Shown: positions 35,228-42,943 of the stretch, one piece after another | Position numbering within the stretch: the stretch's first letter is position 1 | How the letters are laid out: every line of letters starts with the position of its first letter | Source of the DNA: Haloarcula nitratireducens | GTDB taxonomy: Archaea > Halobacteriota > Halobacteria > Halobacteriales > Haloarculaceae | Direction: 5' to 3' | DNA length: 63,392 nucleotides | Assembly (NCBI RefSeq): GCF_019599505.1 | Contig: NZ_RKLT01000019.1 | Location: 1-63,392, forward strand | The notes under the pieces: model-generated | What the model saw: the letters and a program-made list of their open reading frames with translations, nothing else | What the model was told of the DNA's origin: nothing | The model's database searches: none | Position numbers and translations under genes: made by a program

Positions 35228-35554
35228 ATGTGCATGGTCAACATCATCGAGCTCGTCCCGATGAAGATACTGTTCGTCGTCATCTTCAGCCTGCTCCCCA
35301 TCGCTCTCACGCTCCGTGAAATCGGTTACAAAAATATCTCGACGATGAGCTGGGTCGGATTCGGACTGCTTTTTCTCGGCGTCCTCTTCACCTACGTCGT
35401 CGCTAACACGGTCACGAGTATCCAGATGCAGACGTACCTCTGGCCGCTGCTGTCGATCTCTGCGGTCGGGTTGTTGCTCTATCGGCGCGAGTTGAAACGC
35501 CAGGACCGCTTCGACGAGCAGTCCGTCGAGCGCGGCGGAACGGACTACAGCTAA
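35228..35554 (+). CDS. Small three-span membrane protein, unknown
   Basis: 108 aa (MVNIIELVPMK at 35234 is an alternative start). Three hydrophobic helices (about 12-28, 40-58 and 68-84) precede a basic-acidic tail, RRELKRQDRFDEQSVERGG. No family was recognised. It is divergent from the SdhC-like gene and convergent with the TAXI binding-protein gene. A TTTATGG box lies about 30 bases upstream. It may be a transporter accessory. Confidence 0.6.
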   Translation: MCMVNIIELVPMKILFVVIFSLLPIALTLREIGYKNISTMSWVGFGLLFLGVLFTYVVANTVTSIQMQTYLWPLLSISAVGLLLYRRELKRQDRFDEQSVERGGTDYS

Positions 35555-35718
35555 GCCGACTCAATTTTCTCTTCGAAACGGTAGAATCGATCCGACCAGA
35601 TTTTCCGGTTTCGCCCGTTCAGCCGGCGGTCGTGTTCGAATTTGATGGTGTTCTCTGCCAGTCGTCGCAACCAGTGTCTCAGCGCGAAAATAATCGAATA
35701 GCGAGAGAACGTCCGTTT

Positions 35719-36843
35719 TCAGAAGTCGCCGACACCCTCTTCCTTGTAGGCTTTCACAGCACCGGGATGAATCTCGAACGGACACGGATTGATCATATCG
35801 CTCCCGACCTCGAATGGACTGAGCAGTCCGGTCGACTGCTGAATCTGGTCCGCTTTCGCCATGACGCCTTTCGTCACCGTGTAGACGGCCTCCTCGGAGA
35901 CGCCCTTGTGTGTGTTGATCAGGCCGCTATCCTGCATGCACTTTAGCGTTCCCTGTTGCTGGGGGAAGACGCCCTCGAGGTCGGCTTTCAGGACACCGTA
36001 TTGCTCTTTGATCTGCGTTCGGAACTCCTCTTTCCAGTTGAGGTACTTCACCTCCGAACCCGACGCGATGTTGTTGAGCCAGCCAAGATCTCGACCACCG
36101 ACGGCGAGGATAGCGTCGACCTGCCCGTCGGAGAACAGCTGTGCGGCGTCGTTCCAGCCGACCCGGCGGTAGGACCCACCGAGTTCTTGTATCTTGCTCT
36201 GGGAGTAGTTCAGATTCTCCAGAACGGTGTCCCACAGGTAGCCGCCGAAGGTTCCCTTCGGCTGGTTCGTCACGTTGATAGCATAGTCGTCTTCTGCGGC
36301 CGCCGTCAGCGTGTCGTACGGGAAGTCGGCCTGTGCAACCACGAAGAAGAACAGCTCGCTCTGGTCTGCGAGGACGCTCCGGAGATTGCTCGGCGGTTGC
36401 TCCCAGTCCTGATCGGAGTAGGGACCGTCGACGTTCTTCGCGAGCGTGCCCGCGGCGAGCGTCGTATGCCCGAGGTCGATCTCCTGGTTCTGGAGCCGTG
36501 TGTTGTTCCCGACCCAGCCACCGGGGAGGATGTTGTAGGTCAGTTTCGGATACTCGGCGGAGGCACCCGACAACATCGCGTTCATGATGGCGTAGCCGGT
36601 CCCACCGGGGGACCCGCCCGCCGTCTCCAGCAGGATCTGACCGCCGCTACTGCCGCCGCCGTCGCCCGATTGGGTCCCGTTCCCCGTCCCGCCGTCGCCG
36701 CCGCTCGTTCCGCCGCCACCGTCACCGCCATCACCAGTGCTATCTTCCGTACAACCCGCCAACCCTGCGATGCCTGCCGCTCCGGTCAACTTCAGTACTC
36801 GACGGCGCGATACCCTGTCTACCGATTGCTTTCTTCCTGTCAT
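35719..36843 (-). CDS. TAXI-family TRAP solute-binding lipoprotein
   Basis: 374 aa from MTGRKQSVDRVSRRRVLKLT. It has a Tat motif (SRRRVLKL), lipobox LAGC (about 28-31) and a Gly/Asp-rich linker. The TAXI domain starts at ILLETAGGSPGGTGYAIMNA and contains LGHTTLAAGTLA and VGGRDLGWLN. It is anchored outside and passes its ligand to the fused permease encoded at 32401-34344. TAXI proteins bind organic acids such as dicarboxylates or glutamate; sulfolactate would be a new ligand. Confidence 0.93.
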   Translation of the reverse strand: MTGRKQSVDRVSRRRVLKLTGAAGIAGLAGCTEDSTGDGGDGGGGTSGGDGGTGNGTQSGDGGGSSGGQILLETAGGSPGGTGYAIMNAMLSGASAEYPKLTYNILPGGWVGNNTRLQNQEIDLGHTTLAAGTLAKNVDGPYSDQDWEQPPSNLRSVLADQSELFFFVVAQADFPYDTLTAAAEDDYAINVTNQPKGTFGGYLWDTVLENLNYSQSKIQELGGSYRRVGWNDAAQLFSDGQVDAILAVGGRDLGWLNNIASGSEVKYLNWKEEFRTQIKEQYGVLKADLEGVFPQQQGTLKCMQDSGLINTHKGVSEEAVYTVTKGVMAKADQIQQSTGLLSPFEVGSDMINPCPFEIHPGAVKAYKEEGVGDF

Positions 36844-37011
36844 GACACGACACACCGTGACACACACAAACAATAATAATAATATTATCGGTTGGAACGA
36901 CCCTCGCGAGAGATTATTCGAGTCGATACAGGACGAATATATGGCGCGTGGTCGTCTGGAGCCCAGAATTACCCTATGCTTTAATAGCTATTCTTGTCAC
37001 AACAGCAAACG

Positions 37012-37455
37012 ATGTACAGCATACTACTCGCCGTAGACGACGACCGAGAGACCGCGAACCACCTCGTAAATGATATCGAGCAGCTAATCGACGCCGTCGA
37101 TCGGTGTGAAATCACGCTCGTTCACGTGTTCAGAAACGCCCAAATCTCACAGCGTGTCTCGATCCACCAGCTAGCGAGCGGGTACGACGACGAGGAGTTC
37201 GAGCACCAGATTCCCGTCAGCGTTCAAGAGACGGCGGAAGCACTCGAAGCGTCGGCAGCGACCGTCGAACTGGAGCTCGCGAGCGGGGAGCCGTCCTCGG
37301 AGATTACTCGGATCGCGAGGGCCAGAGACGTCGACAACATCCACATCGGCGGGAAGAACACGTCGCCTGCGGGCAAGGCGATCTTCGGAAGCGTCACGCA
37401 ATCAGTCATTTTCGGGACGGACGTTCCAGTGACCGTCTGCGGGAAGTCGAAATAG
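37012..37455 (+). CDS. UspA-family universal stress protein
   Basis: 147 aa from MYSILLAVDDDRETA (ATG 37012), one domain. The C-terminal motif GGKNTSPAGKAIFGSVTQSV corresponds to the ATP-binding G-x2-G-x9-GS signature. UspA proteins often accompany transporters in haloarchaea and may bind nucleotides to modulate uptake. It lies between the TAXI binding protein (divergent) and the LDH2/MDH2-type dehydrogenase (convergent). A CTTTAATAG box precedes it. Confidence 0.85.
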   Translation: MYSILLAVDDDRETANHLVNDIEQLIDAVDRCEITLVHVFRNAQISQRVSIHQLASGYDDEEFEHQIPVSVQETAEALEASAATVELELASGEPSSEITRIARARDVDNIHIGGKNTSPAGKAIFGSVTQSVIFGTDVPVTVCGKSK

Positions 37456-37463
37456 GAGGCGGC

Positions 37464-38462
37464 CTACTCGCGTAACTCTTTGACTTGCTCCCAGAGGTTA
37501 GCGGGGACATCGATACGCTCTCGCGTACGGTCACGGTCGACGGAGCGTTCGCCGGGGAGGCGGATTTCTTCGACCGTCGCGTTCGTCGCCGTCCGCTTCA
37601 ATTCCTGCAGAAACGCCGATATCCGATCGGCAGCGCCCTGTGGACCCAGCGCTTCGGGGTCGAGCGCGAGGAAGAGGTCGCCCTTCGTACAGGGGTCTTC
37701 TGTGTGGTACGTGCCGGTCACGTCCTCGCCCATCGCTGCCCCGACCAGGCCGCCAGCCAGCACCTCGACGGCGATGGCCAGTCCAGAGCCCTTCGACCCG
37801 CCAAAGGGAAGGATGGTTCCCTCCAGCGCGGCCGCTGGGTCCGTCGTCGGTTCGCCCTCGGCGTCCAGCGCAACGCCCTCGGGAATCGATTGGCCCGCCT
37901 CGCGCTTTTCGAGGACGGTGCCGCGGGCGATAGCTGAGGTGGACATGTCGAGGTTAAACACGGGGTCTGTCGGCAGGCCGATGGCGATGGGATTCGTCCC
38001 CAACACCGGCTCTGCACCGCCGTAGGGCGGCATCGCCGGTTCCGTGTTCGTCATCGCGATGCCGACGTACCCCTCGCGCTGGAGTTGATCGGTGTAGTAC
38101 CCCAGCATCCCGAGGTGATTCGAGTCGTGGACGCCGACGGCGCCGACGCCGAACTCGTCGGCGCGGTCCATCGCCTCGCCCGTCGCCGCCGACGCCACGA
38201 CCGGGCCCAGACGGGACCCGCCACTGAGCGTCGCCGCGCCGCCGCGTTCGGAGACAACTTCGATGTCGCCTTCGGGGTCGACGTTGCCGGACTCGATGCC
38301 GCGGACGAACCGCGGCAGGCGTAACAGGCCGTGAGAGTGCTTCCCACGAGCGTCCGCGCTCACCAGCACTTCGGCGGTCTGCTCGGCGTCGGCCTCGCTG
38401 ATACCGTGTGCGCGGAAGGCCTCGGCAGCGATCGAAACCGCACGTGACCGGTCGAGTTCCAT
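37464..38462 (-). CDS. LDH2/MDH2-family oxidoreductase (ComC-like sulfolactate dehydrogenase candidate)
   Basis: 332 aa. The family blocks HSHGLLRLPRFVRGIESG (substrate His, about 42-59), GVGAVGVHDSNHLGMLGYY (about 104-122) and FGGSKGSGLAIAVEVLAGGL are all present. The family oxidises malate, lactate, ureidoglycolate or (R)-sulfolactate with NAD(P). The gene ends the minus-strand unit that begins with the SuyA/SuyB-like genes, spaced by only one base. That linkage supports a ComC-type reaction, sulfopyruvate to (R)-sulfolactate. The substrate cannot be decided from sequence alone. Confidence 0.85.
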   Translation of the reverse strand: MELDRSRAVSIAAEAFRAHGISEADAEQTAEVLVSADARGKHSHGLLRLPRFVRGIESGNVDPEGDIEVVSERGGAATLSGGSRLGPVVASAATGEAMDRADEFGVGAVGVHDSNHLGMLGYYTDQLQREGYVGIAMTNTEPAMPPYGGAEPVLGTNPIAIGLPTDPVFNLDMSTSAIARGTVLEKREAGQSIPEGVALDAEGEPTTDPAAALEGTILPFGGSKGSGLAIAVEVLAGGLVGAAMGEDVTGTYHTEDPCTKGDLFLALDPEALGPQGAADRISAFLQELKRTATNATVEEIRLPGERSVDRDRTRERIDVPANLWEQVKELRE

Positions 38463-38463
38463 C

Positions 38464-39636
38464 TTACGTGGACGGGCCGATGCGGTGGATGGCGAACTGG
38501 CTCTCGCCCAGCGCCTCGCTCAGGGTGACTTTCCCGTTGACGACGTCGACGACTTCGTCCCAGAGCTGGTCGGTCGCCCAGTCGAAGGACTCGTCGCCGA
38601 CTAAGGCTTCGCTGACATCAACGTCGGTCTCCTCGGGCACGCGCTCGGCGCTGCCCGGATTCCCGGTGATTTTGATGGTTGGCATCACCGCATTCGAGAG
38701 AGTGTGACCCTGTCCCGTCGAGATGACCATGAAGTGCGCGCCGCCCGCGCCAATACCGGTGACAGATTCCGCGCCGTGTCCGGGGGTATCCATGATGTAC
38801 ATCCCCGAGTCGCGGGGAATCTTCGCCCCGTAGTCGATGATATCCTGAATGGGCCCGTCGCCGGACTTGACCAAGGCACCGAGCGATTTCTCCTCGATGG
38901 TGGTGAGTCCGCCGTCCATGTTGTCTGGCGTGGGTTGGGCACCGCGGACGTCGTAGCCGGTCGCCTGCAGACGATCGTCCCAGTGTTCGACGCGTTCGAG
39001 GATCTCTTCTTTGACCTCGTCATTGACCGCGCGCTCTGCGAGTTCGTTTTCGCCACCGAAGAACTCGGGCGTCTCGGCGAAACAGCCGCGGCCGCCGTAG
39101 TCGTCGATGAGTCGCCAGACGGCGTTTGCCGTCGCCTTGTGCTGGCAGAGGCCGCTCGTGGTGTCTGAAGTCGCGCAGTTGATGCCGAAGGTGAGGTTCG
39201 ACATATCCGAAGGCACGCGCTTCTGGGCACTGGCGTCTTGGGCCATCTCTTGGGCGGAGTTGACCGTCCGTTTCAGGGCGTTCATGACGCCCTTTTCGCG
39301 GTGGATGTTAACCGAGTCGCTGGGGCGGCCGGTCTCGGCGATGTCTTCGGCGAGCTCGTCACCGTCGACGATCTCGCCCGCGTGGGCGACCACGACCGCG
39401 CCGTACGTATTCGGATGAGTCGCGTAACCCAGCAGCGTTCGATAGGTCTGGAAGACGTCTGGTTTGGTCTGACAGCGTCCGAGCGGGTGCGTGATCGGAA
39501 TCGCGTCCTCGACGATGTCGGCCGCGCGTTTGACTGTGTCGTTGGCGTAGGGGGCGGTCGAGACGATGACCGTGTGGTTGCGAATGCCGACACTGCCGTC
39601 GTCGCGTTCGTATCCGAGGAATTGGTTGTCGCTCAT
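38464..39636 (-). CDS. UxaA-family lyase large subunit (SuyB-like)
   Basis: 390 aa from MSDNQFLGYERDDG (ATG 39636; GTG 39645 would overlap the previous stop). The N-terminus FLGYERDDGSVGIRNHTVIV is the UxaA/GarD catalytic-domain start. Conserved blocks THPLGRC, GINCATSDTTSGL, CFAETPEFFGGENEL and MDTPGHGAESVTGIGAGG follow. Stand-alone subunits of this size paired with a small SAF subunit are typical of (2R)-sulfolactate sulfo-lyase SuyAB and some altronate/galactarate dehydratases. SuyAB releases pyruvate and sulfite. Two nearby sulfite/sulfate exporter-type genes favour SuyB. Confidence 0.8.
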   Translation of the reverse strand: MSDNQFLGYERDDGSVGIRNHTVIVSTAPYANDTVKRAADIVEDAIPITHPLGRCQTKPDVFQTYRTLLGYATHPNTYGAVVVAHAGEIVDGDELAEDIAETGRPSDSVNIHREKGVMNALKRTVNSAQEMAQDASAQKRVPSDMSNLTFGINCATSDTTSGLCQHKATANAVWRLIDDYGGRGCFAETPEFFGGENELAERAVNDEVKEEILERVEHWDDRLQATGYDVRGAQPTPDNMDGGLTTIEEKSLGALVKSGDGPIQDIIDYGAKIPRDSGMYIMDTPGHGAESVTGIGAGGAHFMVISTGQGHTLSNAVMPTIKITGNPGSAERVPEETDVDVSEALVGDESFDWATDQLWDEVVDVVNGKVTLSEALGESQFAIHRIGPST

Positions 39637-39641
39637 TGGAA

Positions 39642-39965
39642 TCACTCACTCACTACCTTCGCCTGGTCGTCGCCAGCGAGGTCGCCGCGGCCGTAGTTCG
39701 ACTCGACGTTATGGACGTGAACTCGGTCGCCGGGTTCGATATCTTCGGTCGCGTTACCGATGCTTTTCCCGTACTTCGTAATCGTCTCGCCGCTCGGAAT
39801 CGGCTGGATAGCGAACTTGTGCCCGAAGCCGATATCTTCCGCTATCTCGATGGTCTTCGTCTCGCCACCGACGTTCAGTTCGATCGATTCTCCGCCTTGC
39901 ATGTCTCGCAGTACCGTCGCGACGTTGTCGCTCGGCTCTACGACTGCTACGTGCCTTTCTACCAT
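39642..39965 (-). CDS. UxaA-family SAF-domain small subunit (SuyA-like)
   Basis: 107 aa, the size of SuyA. The SAF fold is visible: DNVATVLRDMQGGESIELNV, then IGFGHKFAIQPIPSGETITK and YGKSIGNATEDIEPGDRVHV, as in the N-terminal domain of altronate dehydratase. The metal-binding histidine would be in GFGHK. The stop overlaps the region of the large-subunit start, so the two are made together. A TTATTTAATC box precedes the start by about 35 bases. Confidence 0.82.
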   Translation of the reverse strand: MVERHVAVVEPSDNVATVLRDMQGGESIELNVGGETKTIEIAEDIGFGHKFAIQPIPSGETITKYGKSIGNATEDIEPGDRVHVHNVESNYGRGDLAGDDQAKVVSE

Positions 39966-40190
39966 GGCTCGTTCATACGTCTACGAGATTCGATTAAATA
40001 ATTTTGGGTAGCGGTCAGTTCGAGGGGTCAGTCGACGACTACTCTCAGGCTCGTTCGCGGCGGGAGAATCACGGACCGTTCGCTCTGGGCGTGTCGCCGG
40101 GCGCGCTTTGACCCTGACGTGCCAGCGTCGCCGCGTCTGTCAGAATTCGTACGGAATCTTTTTACTCACCTCTCTTGTAGTCCGGCCAAT

Positions 40191-40958
40191 ATGGCTGCCC
40201 CACTGGCCGGAGTGAGCAATTTCTCACCGCAGACTATCGCGTACGGACTCGCCGTCCTCCTCCTCGGCGGCTTCGTGAAGGGAACCGTCGGGTTCGCCGT
40301 CGGACTGGTCGTCGTCGCCGGACTCATCCAGGTCTTCCCCGCGAAGGAAGTGACGATCATCCTCTCGGTCCCGTTCTTGCTGTCGAACGTGATCGTCCTG
40401 AAAGAAGAAGGCGTCCCGTCCCGCTTTCTCAGGCAGCAGGTCCCGTTTATCGGCGCGCTGTTCGTCGGTCTCGTTCTGGGCGTCATCCTCCTGAGCATTA
40501 TCTCCTCGCAGGTGCTGTATCTCCTGCTGGCGGCCTATATCGCGATGTTCCTCGCGATAAGCCAGGACAGGCTCGTCGCCTACGCCGAGAAGACCGGATT
40601 GAGCGTCGGCAGCGGTCTATTTGCGGGGTTGCTCGGCGGTGTCATTGGCGTCCCGGGACCGCCCCTCGTGGTCCACACCTACATTCAGGTCGCAGAGGAG
40701 AACACGGAGTTCGTCGCCGGTGTCTCCTCGCTCTTTCTCGTTGCACACCTCCTCCGTATCGGAATCCTCGCAAGCGACAGATTACTCGGGGTTCGAGGAC
40801 TCATTATCGGAGTTCTTCTGACGATCCCCATCTGGATCGGTGTCGTCCTCGGCGTTCGGTTCCGGGATTACATTCCCGACCGTCGCTTCGAACAGACGAT
40901 CAAGGTCTTCCTCGCGATCATCGGCGTTCGGTTGCTGATGAACGGATTGTCCCTGTAG
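40191..40958 (+). CDS. TauE/SafE-family transporter (sulfite exporter family)
   Basis: 255 aa from MAAPLAGVSNFSPQ (ATG 40191); upstream in-frame starts precede a TATA-like TTTTTA box and are rejected. Eight or so hydrophobic spans are visible, with the two internal family repeats LGGFVKGTVGFAVGL and LGGVIGVPGPPLVVH. TauE/SafE proteins are proposed to export sulfite, sulfoacetate or other organosulfur anions. It is divergent from the SuyA-like gene, 225 bases away, which suits removal of sulfite from sulfo-lyase activity. Confidence 0.88.
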   Translation: MAAPLAGVSNFSPQTIAYGLAVLLLGGFVKGTVGFAVGLVVVAGLIQVFPAKEVTIILSVPFLLSNVIVLKEEGVPSRFLRQQVPFIGALFVGLVLGVILLSIISSQVLYLLLAAYIAMFLAISQDRLVAYAEKTGLSVGSGLFAGLLGGVIGVPGPPLVVHTYIQVAEENTEFVAGVSSLFLVAHLLRIGILASDRLLGVRGLIIGVLLTIPIWIGVVLGVRFRDYIPDRRFEQTIKVFLAIIGVRLLMNGLSL

Positions 40959-41021
40959 CGCCGTCGCGACCTCTCGTCGCTGTGGGCAAGCTATTTGTCC
41001 CCGTATCACGTGCTACCACGC

Positions 41022-41279
41022 ATGTCAACGGATTCGATAGAGGAAGAAGCCGAACTGTCGGGCGGTGACTGGTCGGACTCACCGTTTCCGAACAGTCTGA
41101 TTCACGCGTGGCTATCGTTACTCGAAGCGGCGATGCTCGGCGGGCTGACGACGTTCGTGATTACCATGCTAGAGGGGGGAGAGGTAATCCCGAACGTCCT
41201 CGCGGAACTTCGAGTCGGACTCGGCGTCTTCGCGATCACGTTCGTCATTCTCGTCTACGTCCGACACTTCCGCGACTGA
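41022..41279 (+). CDS. Small two-span membrane protein, unknown
   Basis: 85 aa from MSTDSIEEEAELSG. An acidic N-terminus of about 25 residues precedes two hydrophobic helices (about 32-50 and 62-80) and an end with VYVRHFRD. It follows the TauE-like gene by 63 bases on the same strand and may be cotranscribed. No family was recognised. A role as transporter partner is a guess. Confidence 0.6.
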   Translation: MSTDSIEEEAELSGGDWSDSPFPNSLIHAWLSLLEAAMLGGLTTFVITMLEGGEVIPNVLAELRVGLGVFAITFVILVYVRHFRD

Positions 41280-41323
41280 GAACGAACCGCGAAAAGCGGT
41301 GGTGAGCGGTCGGGGCGATATCG

Positions 41324-42826
41324 CTACTGCGTGAGTTCTTCGAGACGCTGCGTGCGCATCTCTTCTGCCGAGTCGAGGCTCTCGCGGAGATCGTTGACCC
41401 GGACGCGGTGTTCGTCGACGGTCGCGCGCTGGTCCTGAATCCGTCGACGCACTTCCTTGGGTGCGGGGCCGCCCGGTCCATCGTGGACTTCGACGAACGC
41501 CTCCGGATCGAGCGCCGCTTGGACGAACTCGTCGTCGATGTCCAACCGCTTGCCGATGACCTCCTCGGCGGACTCGTTGACGAGGTCGCTCCCGACGTCA
41601 GAGGCAGTCATGTCACTGTTGATTGCCCGGAGCACCATGTCGCCGACGATGCGGTGGGCCGTCCGATAGGAGAGGTCCGTGTTCCGGTGAATCCGCGAGG
41701 CCAGTTCCGTACAGGAAGCGAACCCGTCTTCGGCCTCCCGCATCATCGCCTCCGCGTCAAAGGTGGTCGACTCGATGGTCCCGTTCAGGAGCCGGAGTGA
41801 CCGACTCGTTTCGTCGAACGCCTCGAAGAGGGGGTAGACCGCGTCCTCTTCGACGTCCTTGATATCTTGGTAGTTCGTGTTGTGGAGCGTCTCCTGGACC
41901 GAGGTAGCCTTCGCGGTGACGTGGCCCGACCGGGCGCGGACGTACTCGAAGGGGTAGGGGTTTTTCTTCTGTGGCATCATGCTGCTGGACCCGGCGTACT
42001 CGTCGCCGATTTCGGCGAAGCCGAACTCGCGCGTGTGCCATGTGTAGACGTCCTGGCAGAAACGGCTGAGCGTCGTCATCATGTTTGCCATCGCCGAAGC
42101 CGGTTCCATGTGGTGGTCGCCGCCGGCCACACAGTCAATGGTGTTGTTCTTGAACCCGTCGAAGCCCAGCAGTTCGGCGACTAATTCGCGGTCCAGCGGA
42201 TAGGACGCTCCTGCGAGAGCACCACAGCCGAGCGTACACTCGTTGACGGTGTCGTAGGAATCGTACAGTCGATCAAAGTCCCGTTCGAGCGCGCTCGTGA
42301 TGGCGAGCACGTAGTGGCCCACAGTGGATATCTGCGCGTGCTGGTAGTGCGTCCACTGAGGCATGACGGTCTCGACCTCGCGCTGGGCGATGTCGAGCAA
42401 CGTGTCACGGAGGTCGTTCAGTTGGTCAAGGACGGTGATGAGACGCTCGCGCGTCTCCATACGGGCGAGCGGCTCCGGCCGAGTCCGGCCGATGTTGATG
42501 TTGCCCGCGATCTCCTCGGTCGTCTCCTCTATCAACACCTGCTCCATGTGCGAGTAGAAGTACTCGTAGTCCGGATTGTACTCCCCGAGAGCCTCGGGAC
42601 CTTCCGCTTGGAGGTCTTCGAGCGCTTCAAGGAGCGTCGCGCCCTCCGATTCGGGGACGAGGTCTGTCTCAACGAGCATCAGGACCCACGCTTTGTTTGT
42701 CTCAACCAGGTGATCGAAGTAGTGCTCGCGTTTGAACTCGTAGACCGGCTCTTCGATGGTTTCCGTGTATATCTCTCCGGGTGACGCCTCTAATCGCTCC
42801 CGCGAGATACTGTCATCTCCTGTCAT
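41324..42826 (-). CDS. Argininosuccinate-lyase-like C-N lyase (EDDS-lyase-like)
   Basis: 500 aa from MTGDDSISRERLEAS (ATG 42826). Superfamily blocks are clear: NINIGRTRPEP (about 113-123), the catalytic His/Thr block QWTHYQHAQISTVGHY (about 154-169), and GSSSMMPQKKNPYPFEYVR (about 285-303). It resembles argininosuccinate lyase and the related EDDS lyase, which releases fumarate from N-substituted aspartates. No arginine-biosynthesis genes are nearby; instead the divergent neighbour is a succinate dehydrogenase/fumarate reductase. That context suggests a catabolic lyase forming fumarate. A sulfonated substrate is possible but unsupported. Confidence 0.85.
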   Translation of the reverse strand: MTGDDSISRERLEASPGEIYTETIEEPVYEFKREHYFDHLVETNKAWVLMLVETDLVPESEGATLLEALEDLQAEGPEALGEYNPDYEYFYSHMEQVLIEETTEEIAGNINIGRTRPEPLARMETRERLITVLDQLNDLRDTLLDIAQREVETVMPQWTHYQHAQISTVGHYVLAITSALERDFDRLYDSYDTVNECTLGCGALAGASYPLDRELVAELLGFDGFKNNTIDCVAGGDHHMEPASAMANMMTTLSRFCQDVYTWHTREFGFAEIGDEYAGSSSMMPQKKNPYPFEYVRARSGHVTAKATSVQETLHNTNYQDIKDVEEDAVYPLFEAFDETSRSLRLLNGTIESTTFDAEAMMREAEDGFASCTELASRIHRNTDLSYRTAHRIVGDMVLRAINSDMTASDVGSDLVNESAEEVIGKRLDIDDEFVQAALDPEAFVEVHDGPGGPAPKEVRRRIQDQRATVDEHRVRVNDLRESLDSAEEMRTQRLEELTQ

Positions 42827-42943
42827 ACACATCCGGAGTTCGGGGTATTGGTATATAAATATGGGTCCCACGTCGAGTGGGATTTCGTCCTCCCTGTTCA
42901 CACTACCCAATAGACTAAAGTGGGCACGAACGTAACTCCGGCC

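Noticed and set aside
35956..36876. 306-codon plus-strand frame opposite the TAXI gene
   Set aside because: Antisense to a well-supported binding protein; Arg/Val-rich product with no recognisable domain.
40119..40190. Upstream start for the TauE/SafE gene
   Set aside because: The extra residues are translated from a stretch holding a TATA-like box at the right distance for the ATG at 40191, and they do not extend the first membrane span.
41324..42826. Ordinary arginine-biosynthesis argH
   Set aside because: No arg genes are nearby and the gene is divergent from a fumarate-active complex; a catabolic role fits better, though it is not proven.
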